A stretch of DNA of 64,000 nt from Chondromyces crocatus (GTDB taxonomy: Bacteria; Myxococcota_A; Polyangia; Polyangiales; Polyangiaceae), in contig NZ_CP012159.1 of NCBI RefSeq assembly GCF_001189295.1, positions 992,001 through 1,056,000 on the forward strand, in the 5' to 3' direction. How positions within the stretch are numbered: position 1 is the stretch's first letter; each line of letters begins with the position of its first letter. The position numbers were made by a program, and so were the translations under genes. Positions 1-7,406 of the stretch are shown here, piece after piece. The notes beneath the pieces were generated by a model. It was not told the DNA's origin. It did not search any database and saw nothing but the letters and a program-made list of their open reading frames with translations.

Positions 1-2
1 GC

Positions 3-866
3 GTCGGCACCAAGCTCAAGGTTGCCTTTGCCACGGGCGTGCACGACACGGTGGGCATCGATCTCGTCGCCATGTGTGTGAACGACATCATCACCGTCGG
101 CGCTCGCCCGCTCTTCTTCCTGGACTACTTTGCCACCGGCAAGCTCGACGTCGACGTGGGCGAGGCCGTGGTCCGCGGCATCGCCGACGGCTGCAAGCAA
201 GCTGGCTGCGCCCTCCTCGGCGGGGAGACGGCGGAGCTGCCGAGCATGTACGCCGATGGCGAGTACGATCTCGCCGGCTTCGCCGTCGGTGTCGTCGAGC
301 GTGCCAAGCTGCTCGACGGCAAACGCGTCGCGGCGGGCGACGTGGTGATCGGTGTGGCTTCGAGCGGGCTGCACTCCAACGGCTATTCTCTCGCGCGCCG
401 CGTCTTCGAGCGCGAGATGGCGCTGGGGATGGACGCGCGGGTGGCGGAGCTGGGGAGCACGGTGGGCGAGGTGCTCCTGACGCCGACGCGGATCTACGCG
501 CGTGCGGTGGCGGAGCTGCTCGGTGCTTGTGGCGAGGAGGTACGCGCGCTCTCGCACATCACGGGGGGCGGCTTGCCTGGCAACGTGCCTCGCGTGCTGC
601 CCGAGGGCCTGGGGGTCCGTCTCGATGCGACGAGCTGGGAACGGCCCGCCGTGTTCCGGGTGATCGCGGCGGGCGGGCCCGTGGAAGAAGCCGAGATGCG
701 CCGCACGTTCAACCTGGGTGTGGGGCTGATCGCCGTGGTGCACCGTGACGCCGCAGACCGGGCCGTCGAGACCTTGCAGCGCGCGGGGGAGACGGCGTGG
801 GTGGCTGGCGAGGTGCTGCCCGTGGGCGACGTCGCGTTCGAGGAGCGGGTGCGCTTCGCTTCGTAA
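3..866 (+). CDS. purM: Phosphoribosylformylglycinamidine cyclo-ligase (AIR synthetase), 5'-truncated by window edge
   Basis: PurM catalyses the ATP-dependent ring closure of FGAM to AIR in de novo purine synthesis, in the cytoplasm. The reading frame is already open at base 3 (VGTKLKVAFATGV...), so the true start lies upstream. About 287 codons are visible, against roughly 345 in the family, so some 60 N-terminal residues are missing. Hallmarks seen are GVHDTVGIDLVAM, CVNDI, GGETAELPSMY, SGLHSNGYSL and the C-terminal HITGGGLPGN and FNLGVGL segments of the AIRS fold. No purN follows. Downstream is a repeat block, so the gene ends its transcription unit here. A weak hairpin (CCCGAT/ATCGGG, 880-898) follows the stop but has no T-tract. 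Confidence 0.96.
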   Translation, partial: VGTKLKVAFATGVHDTVGIDLVAMCVNDIITVGARPLFFLDYFATGKLDVDVGEAVVRGIADGCKQAGCALLGGETAELPSMYADGEYDLAGFAVGVVERAKLLDGKRVAAGDVVIGVASSGLHSNGYSLARRVFEREMALGMDARVAELGSTVGEVLLTPTRIYARAVAELLGACGEEVRALSHITGGGLPGNVPRVLPEGLGVRLDATSWERPAVFRVIAAGGPVEEAEMRRTFNLGVGLIAVVHRDAADRAVETLQRAGETAWVAGEVLPVGDVAFEERVRFAS

Positions 867-976
867 CGCCCCGCCGGTCCCCGATGAAAAGAATCGGGCA
901 AGGACATGGGTGGGCGCTCCTTGCCGTCCCCGCCCTGCAACGGCTCATCTCGGATGGAGGAGACTTCGTTTTTGCC

Positions 977-1500
977 GGAGGACGAGCGTTGGTTGCAGAA
1001 GGGCGGTCGTCGATCGGCAAAGAACGATCGTGGGTTGCGGAACGATGATCGTCGATCACGGAACGATGCCCGTCGATCACGAAAGGATGAGCGTTGAATT
1101 GGGAAGAACGATCGTCGATCGGTGAAGGACGATCGTCGATCGGGTGAAGGACGATCGTCGATCGGGTGAAGGACGATCGTCGATCGGGTGAAGGACGATC
1201 GTCGATCGGTGAAGGACGATCGTTGATCGGTGAAGGACGATCGTCGATCGGTGAAGGACGATCGTCGATCGGTGAAGGACGATCGTCGATCGGTGAAGGA
1301 CGATCGTTGAATTGGGAAGGACGATCGTCGATCGGGTGAAGGACGATCGTCGATCGGCGAAGGACGATCGTCGATCGGCGAAGGACGATCGTCGATCGGC
1401 GAAGGACGATCGTCGGTCGGCGAAGGATGATCGTCGGTCGGGTGAAGGACGATCGTCGATCGGTGAAGGACGATCGTCGATCGGTGAAGGACGACCGACG
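977..1500. repeat. 21-bp tandem repeat array, about 19 clear copies plus degenerate copies
   Basis: From about 1108 to 1500 a unit of 21 bp (sometimes 22) built on GACGATCGTCGATC followed by GGTGAAG is repeated about 19 times. Variants carry TTGATC, TTGAATT, GTCGGTC or GCGAAG. Degenerate copies extend upstream to about 977. Because 21 bp is seven codons, several frames on both strands stay open and encode heptad-like repeats (DRRSSFT type), but the occasional 22-bp units break any single frame and there is no ribosome site or recognisable protein. I treat it as non-coding. Each unit contains CGATCG and nearby inverted copies, so it can fold on itself. Confidence 0.9.
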
Positions 1501-1526
1501 GACGCCGATGTGTGGCTCATTACCTC

Positions 1527-1556
1527 CGTTGAACGGCTCAGTGTCGCCGTTCAACG
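1527..1556. repeat. Perfect 10-bp inverted repeat (stem-loop)
   Basis: CGTTGAACGG and CCGTTCAACG are perfect reverse complements separated by a 10-nt loop. The structure lies just beyond the 21-bp array, between the end of purM and the end of the Sel1-repeat gene, which converge here. There is no T-tract on either side, so it may be a Rho-independent-like terminator of an unusual kind or simply a structured spacer. The 287 bases from 1557 to 1843 show no gene I can support. Confidence 0.6.
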
Positions 1557-1843
1557 CGAACACCTTCGCTTCCTGTCTCCCTCACGATCTCGTTTGCATG
1601 GAGATTCCATCACTTGCTCATTCCGCTTCCCCCCACCCGTTCGCCAGAGGCCCATTTCCCTCCCCGATCCTCCCCACCCGACGACCTCCTCAACGGTACT
1701 GGTCAGGCCTCACCCGAATCTGGCCCGGGCATTGCGTTGTTGTCCCGGGACCTCTTCAACCTCTCCACCCCAACGGCACTCCCCCCTCAGCACCCACAGC
1801 ACATCGCGCAGAGGCTCACGCACCCGCCATCAGGACAGCGACC

Positions 1844-3781
1844 TCAGGGCGTGGGGCTGCAGAGCTCGTTGATGTCGTCGACGAGCGTGCCTTCGCCAGC
1901 GAGGACCTCGATCACGGCCGCAAACCCGCCGAGGCTGCGCTGCGGATCTCCCTCCTCGACCCCGCTGGCGACCTGACGGCTCACGTTCGCGATCGTCCGC
2001 GCCATGGTGCGGTAGGCGGCTGCATGCTGGAGCAGCGTCGGGTCCGTCAGGCGAAGCGTGCCGATCTCGCGCTCGCTGTCCTCCATCGCCGAAGCGAGCT
2101 GACGCAGGCCTTTCGCATCGCTCGCCTCCTCTGCGCTCGCCGTGGCGCTCGCCTCGATCCGCTCGACGCCCCGGTTGATGCCCTCGACCAGCCAGGCGCA
2201 CTCCCGCGCACGCTGGAACTTCTTTCGTAGCGCGGGCCGCTGCTCCGGCGTGGCCGCAGCGAGGGTGCAGGCGAGCGGATCCCCCTCGCGGCACGCCCGT
2301 TCGAGCCAGGTGGTCGCCTCGCTCCCGCTCTGCGAGGCGCCAGCGCTCATCGAGCGGTGGTAGCCGAGGACCGTGCAGCTGCTGGGTAGCCCGGCGTCGC
2401 AGGCCTTGCGGAGCAACGCTTGCGCGCGTGCCGGATCGGCGCTCACGCCTCGGCCCTCCAGGGTGGCCTCGCCCAGCGCCTGGCAGGCGTGCGGCACCCC
2501 GGCCTCGCAGTCGATCTGCCACAGGGACGCCGCTCGCCGCGCGTCCCGAGGGACACCTGTTCCCTCGGCGTGGGCCTCACCGAGCTGTGCGCAGGCCCCC
2601 ACGAGCCCAGCATGACAGGCCGCACCGAGCTGCTGAAAGGCGTGCGCCTCGGCGCGCGGCCCGCTGGACGCACGCAGCGTGTCGAGGGCGAGGCGACCGC
2701 AGCCGCGCGTGCTGCCTGCGGCGCAGGCGCGCTCGTGCAGGCGCCTGGCCGTGCTCGGCTCGGCGGTAGAGGCCAGCCCTTCGTCGATGCGCGCGCTCAC
2801 CGTGTCGCATGCCTCGGCGCTTGCGTCGCAGGCGCGGTGGCAGAGCGCTTCGCCCTGGGCCACGTCACGGCGGGTCCCACTGCCACGGACCAGCGCATCG
2901 CCGAGACCCTGACAGCCGAGCGCACTCCCTTCTTCACAGGCCTGTCGGTGGAGCGCGGTGGCCAGTGCCCGATCCGGCGTGGCGACCCGGCCGTGGTACA
3001 CCCCGAGCCAGTGGCAGCCGTCCGGGTTGCCCTCCTCGCAGGCGCGGCCGAGCAGCGCCGCCGCGCGCACGCCGTCGGGTCGCGTGCCCTCGCCTTCGAG
3101 CAGCGCGCGGCCGAGCTGCACGCAAGCGCGCAGGTCGCCGGTGTCGCAGGCCGCGGCGCTCACCGTGACCCCGCGCTGCAGCAGCTTCCTGGCGCGCGCG
3201 GCGTCCACCGGGGTCCCCTGGCCGAACGCGACGGCGTGCGCGAGCCGTCGGCACCCTGGCCCATCACCTCCCTCGCAGGCGCGCTCGAGCAGTTCGAGGC
3301 CGTTCCACTGCACGGCCGCGCGCGCCGGTGCCGAGAGCGCCATGCGCCCGAGTTCGGCGCAAGCGGCGGCGTCGCCTGCACCACAGGTCCGGTCTTGCAG
3401 ATCGAATGCCTTGTCGATGTCGCTCTTCAGCGTGCCCGACACCCCACGTTCGAGGAGCCGCCCCAGCTCGCGGCATCCCGGTGTGAACCCGAGGGTGCAA
3501 GCTCGGTCATGCATCGTCGCGGCGACCGCGACCCGCTGCGGACCCCGCGCGCGCTCTCGCATCACCAGGTCGGCGGCGCGGCTGCAGCTCGGCGCATCCC
3601 CCTCGGCACAGGCTGCCTCGCACACGGCGAGCGGCTTCGTTCCGCACGCGGGTGCCGGCAAGCCGGTGCCCGAGGCGAAGAGGGACGACGACACGGACGG
3701 CGACGGTTGTCGCGTCCCACAGCCTGTCGTCATTGCCAGGCTCGATGCGACGAGCGCCACGAAGACCGCACGAAGGCCCAT
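1844..3781 (-). CDS. Sel1-repeat lipoprotein
   Basis: This is a 645-residue secreted lipoprotein. The chosen ATG (3781) begins a signal peptide, MGLRAVFVALVASSLAMTTGC, whose lipobox ends at Cys21. The open frame continues upstream, but only in sequence with no signal. The mature part is a run of Sel1-like repeats (short TPR-like helical pairs of the form G..A..LG..L..G.G...D...A..L...AC..G), about ten of them, with a Cys in most AC-[ED]-x-G turns. The last 150 residues have lost the repeat and may form a separate helical domain. Sel1 proteins usually act as scaffolds; no partner can be assigned. Its upstream leader carries a 10-bp repeat. Disulfides between the repeat cysteines are possible in the periplasm or at the surface. 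Confidence 0.85.
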   Translation of the reverse strand: MGLRAVFVALVASSLAMTTGCGTRQPSPSVSSSLFASGTGLPAPACGTKPLAVCEAACAEGDAPSCSRAADLVMRERARGPQRVAVAATMHDRACTLGFTPGCRELGRLLERGVSGTLKSDIDKAFDLQDRTCGAGDAAACAELGRMALSAPARAAVQWNGLELLERACEGGDGPGCRRLAHAVAFGQGTPVDAARARKLLQRGVTVSAAACDTGDLRACVQLGRALLEGEGTRPDGVRAAALLGRACEEGNPDGCHWLGVYHGRVATPDRALATALHRQACEEGSALGCQGLGDALVRGSGTRRDVAQGEALCHRACDASAEACDTVSARIDEGLASTAEPSTARRLHERACAAGSTRGCGRLALDTLRASSGPRAEAHAFQQLGAACHAGLVGACAQLGEAHAEGTGVPRDARRAASLWQIDCEAGVPHACQALGEATLEGRGVSADPARAQALLRKACDAGLPSSCTVLGYHRSMSAGASQSGSEATTWLERACREGDPLACTLAAATPEQRPALRKKFQRARECAWLVEGINRGVERIEASATASAEEASDAKGLRQLASAMEDSEREIGTLRLTDPTLLQHAAAYRTMARTIANVSRQVASGVEEGDPQRSLGGFAAVIEVLAGEGTLVDDINELCSPTP

Positions 3782-3841
3782 TGGATCATGAGAAGCGACC
3801 GCTCGGGGGCCGTCAAGCGCACCGCAGGTCTGCCGCAGCGA

Positions 3842-3914
3842 AGTGCGACCGCGCGCGACCGCGCGCGACCGTACGCAGCCGTGCGCAACCGCGGGTGACC
3901 GTGCGCGACCGTGC
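3842..3914. repeat. 10-bp tandem repeat in the leader of the Sel1 gene
   Basis: Seven consecutive 10-bp units of the form GCGCGACCGT occur with small substitutions (GTACGCAGCC, GTGCGCAACC, GCGGGTGACC and so on). The array lies between the stop of the PhzF gene and the start of the Sel1 lipoprotein gene, both on the minus strand, so it would lie in the leader or promoter of the latter. Confidence 0.75.
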
Positions 3915-3963
3915 GGCTCCAGCAACGCGATGAGACGCATGCAGTGACTGCCAGGGAAGCTCG

Positions 3964-4887
3964 TCAGATCTCGATCCGGCCGACCATGACCGGGATGCAT
4001 CGACCGCTGATCGCCACATGGCGCACTGCGCCAGCGGACTTGCGGACGTGCACCTCGATGGTGCTCGGCCGACCCATCTCGACGCCTTGCTCGATGACCA
4101 GATGGGTGTCGAGGTCGGGCTCGGGTCGCAGGGATGCGAGGTAGGCTCCCAGTGCCGCCGAAGCGCTTCCCGTCGCTGGATCTTCCTGGATGTCGTCGAG
4201 TGGCGCGAACATGCGCGCCCGCACCCGGGGGACACCGTTCGATGACGGGACGCGCGCGTAGAGGAAGAGCGACAGGTGACCCTCGGGTCGCGGCATCCTG
4301 GTGTCGGTCTCGACGAACGCGTTGCCGTTCGGGCGAGCGCGCCCGAGGGCCGCGAGGTCGGTGACCTCGGCGAGGACGAAGGGCAACCCCACCGAGGCCA
4401 TGACGGGCGGGTGGTGGACCGTCGTGATGTGCTCCGCCGAGAGACTGGCGCACGAGGCGACCACCTTCGGTGCGATGCGATCACCCACCTCGAGCGCACC
4501 GGGCGCCACGATGCGCGCGCCCACGATGGCGTCGGTCTCGCGAAGGACGGTCACCTCGACGAGGCCCGCGTCTTCTTCGAAGTGCATCACGTCACCGACG
4601 GGTCGGTCGAAGAGTACGCCCTGGCGGCCGAGGAGGAACGCCGTGCCGACGTTGGGGTGCCCGGCGAAGGGGATCTCGGCGGTGGGGGTGAAGATCCGGA
4701 CGCGCGCGGTGTGCGCCGGATCGCGCGGAGGGAGGACGAAGGTGATCTCCGAGTAGTTGAACTCGACGGCGAGGCGCTGCATGAGCGCTGGATCGAGGCC
4801 GCGCGCGTCAGGGATGACGGCGAGGGGGTTGCCACCGAAGCGGCTCGACGTGAAGACGTCGACGGTCATGTAGTCGAAGGAAGGCAT
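3964..4887 (-). CDS. PhzF-family isomerase/epimerase-like protein
   Basis: This 307-residue protein matches the PhzF/DAP-epimerase-like fold from end to end. Motifs are VDVFTSSRFGGNPLAV at the N-terminus, NYSEITFVLPP with the family's catalytic Glu, AEIPFAGHPNVGTA, and the C-terminal EDPATGSASAALGAYL that binds substrate carboxylate. PhzF itself isomerises DHHA in phenazine synthesis, but no other phenazine gene is nearby and most family members have unknown substrates. The start at 4887 (MPSFDYMTVDVF) fits the family N-terminus; the longer open frame upstream does not. It is divergent from the FG-GAP gene at 5218. Confidence 0.9.
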   Translation of the reverse strand: MPSFDYMTVDVFTSSRFGGNPLAVIPDARGLDPALMQRLAVEFNYSEITFVLPPRDPAHTARVRIFTPTAEIPFAGHPNVGTAFLLGRQGVLFDRPVGDVMHFEEDAGLVEVTVLRETDAIVGARIVAPGALEVGDRIAPKVVASCASLSAEHITTVHHPPVMASVGLPFVLAEVTDLAALGRARPNGNAFVETDTRMPRPEGHLSLFLYARVPSSNGVPRVRARMFAPLDDIQEDPATGSASAALGAYLASLRPEPDLDTHLVIEQGVEMGRPSTIEVHVRKSAGAVRHVAISGRCIPVMVGRIEI

Positions 4888-5217
4888 CGTCGGGGTCGTC
4901 CGTGTCGGGGGAGCGCACGTGCGCGGAGGAGTGCGGAGACGCGAAGGGTAATGGCGAAGACGCGTCTCGCGAAGACGTCGCGCCGAGGCTCGCGAAGACG
5001 TCGTGAAACGTGCGGCGAATCGAGCGGGTGGCGGAGCGTCGTGCCGAGGGCAGAGGCCCGCGACGAGGGTCCGTGTCGTGAAGGCGGCGGCCCGACGAAG
5101 GCGTGTCGTCGTGGTGCGGAGGTCGGGCTTCGTCTGTGCGCGAGGCCACGTTCTCTGCCGCAGGAACGTGCGGGAGATTGTCGCGAAGTGACCTGGCGAC
5201 TGTGTTAGCCAGTTCAG
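4888..5217. other. Divergent intergenic region (330 bp)
   Basis: This spacer separates the PhzF-like gene (minus) from the FG-GAP gene (plus) and must hold both promoters. It contains short direct repeats of the type CTCGCGAAGACGTCG around 4960-5005. I see no convincing sigma-70 boxes, RNA gene or additional reading frame with a ribosome site. Confidence 0.5.
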
Positions 5218-7350
5218 ATGGACGCAGTGCGGCGGCGGTGGCGTGCGACGTGGAAAGGGTGGCATCGAGCAGGTCTCGGGGTCGGATTGCTGGGTGCCCT
5301 GTCGTGCAGCTCCGCTCCGTCGACGGAGGCGCTCGCCGAGCCCGAGGGCGTGGACAGCGCCTCCACGGTGCCGACGGAGGGGCTGGGCACGGTGCCGGAA
5401 GTGCCGTCGAGGCGCGCGCTGGGGCGTGCTGCAGAAGGCGCAGGATCGTTGCCGCTGGGGCTCCGTGCGGCGTACATCGCCTCCGTGCAGGCGGGCGCGT
5501 CGAGCGCGTATGCGGTGAAGCCTGCGGCTGGAGGGCTCCGGGCCGAGAGCCCGGCGCAGCGCCTGGAGACGACGTTGACGGCCGAGGGGGTCCAGCTCGC
5601 ACCGCGTGGAGGAGAGGCTGCGTGGCGCTTCGGGCTGACGCCGCGCGGGTGGGGCTGCGGCGACCGGTGGGTCTCCGCCGCGCCTGTGGTCCCCGAGGGC
5701 GAAGGGAACCGCGTGACGTATGCGCGGGCCGGGCTGACGGAGTGGTACGTGAACGGGCCGCTCGGGCTGGAACAGGGCTTCACCGTGGCGGCGCGGCCTT
5801 GTGCCGCTGGTGTTGGCGGGGAGGTCATCGTCGCGCTGGCGCTCACGGGGGACCTGCACGCGGTGCTGGCAGAGGATGGCGGGACCGTCGCGCTGCGGAA
5901 CGGTTCAGGAGAGGTGGCGTTGCGCTACGGCGAGCTGCACGTCGTCGACGCGACGGGGCGGACGCTCGCGGCGCGGCTCCAGGTGGAGGGAGACGAGATC
6001 GCGATCGTCGTCGACGATGCCGGTGCGGTGTATCCGCTGGTCATCGATCCGCTGATCGAGACGGGTCAGACGAAGCTCCTCGCTGCCGACGGAAAAGAGG
6101 GACATCACTTCGGGTACTCGGTCGCCGTGGCAGGAGACACGGCGGTCGTCGGTGCGCTGCTCGATGGCGAGCGAGGTGCGGCTGCGGGGGCGGCGTACGT
6201 GTTCGTGCGTTCCGAGGAGGGCTGGACGCAGCAAGCGAAGCTCCTCGCCTCTGATGGGGGGATCGACGATCACTTCGGTGCGTCGGTCGCCATGTCGGGC
6301 GACACGATCGTGGTCGGTGCGATGGCGACGCCGCAGCGCGCGACGGCAGGGGCGGCGTACGTGTTCGTGCGCTCCGAGGAAGGCTGGACGCAGCAAGCGA
6401 AGCTGCGCGCCATGCGGGGTCAGGCGGGAGATCTCTTCGGCGAGGCGGTGGCGATCTCGGGGGAGCTGGTGGTGGTCGGCGCGTCGTCGGACCCGGAGCA
6501 CGGGCCGTTCTCGGGCGCGGCGCACGTGTTCGTGCGGTCGGAGGGAGAGTGGTACCACCAGGCGAAGCTCACCGGTGCGCAGGAGGTTGCCGACAGGTTC
6601 GGGGGCTCGGTGGCCGTCTCCGAGGGGACGGTGGTGGTGGGGTCGAGCGGCGATGACAGCGCGGAGGCGGACGCCGGCGCGGCCTACGTGTTCGGGCTGG
6701 TGGAGGGGGCGTGGACGCAGCAAGCCATGCTCGTCGCGCAGGATGCGGTCCTGGGCGACGGGTTCGGGGGCTCGGTGGCGATCTCGCGCGGGACGGTGGT
6801 CGTCGGAGCGCGCGGGAGTGACGTCGGTGGCCAGGACGCGGGGGCGGCGTACGTGTTCACGCGCTCGAGGGCGGAGTGGGCCGAGCAGGCGAAGCTCGTC
6901 GCCTCGGATGGCGCGGCGGGGAGCGCCTTCGGGCACGTCGCGATCGCCGGTGACACGGTGGTGGTGGGGTCGAGCGGCGACAGCAGCCTCGGCCGAGCGG
7001 CTGGCGCCACCTACGTGTTCGGGCGCGCCGGTGGTCGCTGGACCGAGCATGCGAAGCTTCTGGCCAGCGATGGCGCGGCCGACGATCGTTTCGGCGCCCC
7101 CGTGGCGATCTCGGGCAACACGGTGCTCGTGGGGGCGTACACGGACGACGACCTGGGTGATGCGTCCGGCTCGGCGTTCGTGTTCTCGCTGGAGAACACG
7201 GACGTGGAGGTGGAGAGCGAAGATGATGGGGGATGCGGCTGCGTGGTGGCTGGTGCCTCGGGCTCGGGGGGGCCGAGCGCGGCGTGGCTCCTGGCGGCCT
7301 TGCTCGGGCTGAGGGCCTCTTCGTCCCGGCGTTGGCGCGCACGTCGCTGA
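5218..7350 (+). CDS. FG-GAP repeat lipoprotein with MYXO-CTERM-like tail
   Basis: The 710-residue protein starts with a charged segment and a hydrophobic stretch ending in a lipobox (LGALSC, Cys near residue 30). Residues about 100-275 form a domain of unknown type. Residues about 280-660 carry seven FG-GAP repeats, each roughly 50-60 residues with a core like FGxSVAxSGDTxVVGA followed by GAAYVFxRSxxxWTQQAKL, which should form a beta-propeller. The end is an acidic linker, GGCGC, a short hydrophobic helix and an Arg-rich tip. This is the layout of the MYXO-CTERM sorting signal, whose cysteine is normally processed and anchored. Having both an N-terminal lipobox and this tail is odd. It is probably a cell-surface adhesin or scaffold; no ligand can be inferred. 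Confidence 0.85.
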   Translation: MDAVRRRWRATWKGWHRAGLGVGLLGALSCSSAPSTEALAEPEGVDSASTVPTEGLGTVPEVPSRRALGRAAEGAGSLPLGLRAAYIASVQAGASSAYAVKPAAGGLRAESPAQRLETTLTAEGVQLAPRGGEAAWRFGLTPRGWGCGDRWVSAAPVVPEGEGNRVTYARAGLTEWYVNGPLGLEQGFTVAARPCAAGVGGEVIVALALTGDLHAVLAEDGGTVALRNGSGEVALRYGELHVVDATGRTLAARLQVEGDEIAIVVDDAGAVYPLVIDPLIETGQTKLLAADGKEGHHFGYSVAVAGDTAVVGALLDGERGAAAGAAYVFVRSEEGWTQQAKLLASDGGIDDHFGASVAMSGDTIVVGAMATPQRATAGAAYVFVRSEEGWTQQAKLRAMRGQAGDLFGEAVAISGELVVVGASSDPEHGPFSGAAHVFVRSEGEWYHQAKLTGAQEVADRFGGSVAVSEGTVVVGSSGDDSAEADAGAAYVFGLVEGAWTQQAMLVAQDAVLGDGFGGSVAISRGTVVVGARGSDVGGQDAGAAYVFTRSRAEWAEQAKLVASDGAAGSAFGHVAIAGDTVVVGSSGDSSLGRAAGATYVFGRAGGRWTEHAKLLASDGAADDRFGAPVAISGNTVLVGAYTDDDLGDASGSAFVFSLENTDVEVESEDDGGCGCVVAGASGSGGPSAAWLLAALLGLRASSSRRWRARR

Positions 7351-7406
7351 GCGATCTCGTCGCGCGTCGATCGAGGTCGCGGACGGGGCGCTCCTCGTCG
7401 TGTGCG

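Noticed and set aside
977-1500. Possible CRISPR array
   Set aside because: Copies are directly adjacent with no unique spacers, and no cas genes are nearby. The same applies to 62537-62830.
709-1563. Minus-strand open frame of 284 codons across the 21-bp array, and similar plus-strand frames
   Set aside because: Its openness comes from the 21-bp periodicity, with no ribosome site, no known family, and frame breaks from 22-bp units.
3964-4887. Phenazine biosynthesis cluster
   Set aside because: Only a PhzF-fold protein is present and no other phz gene.
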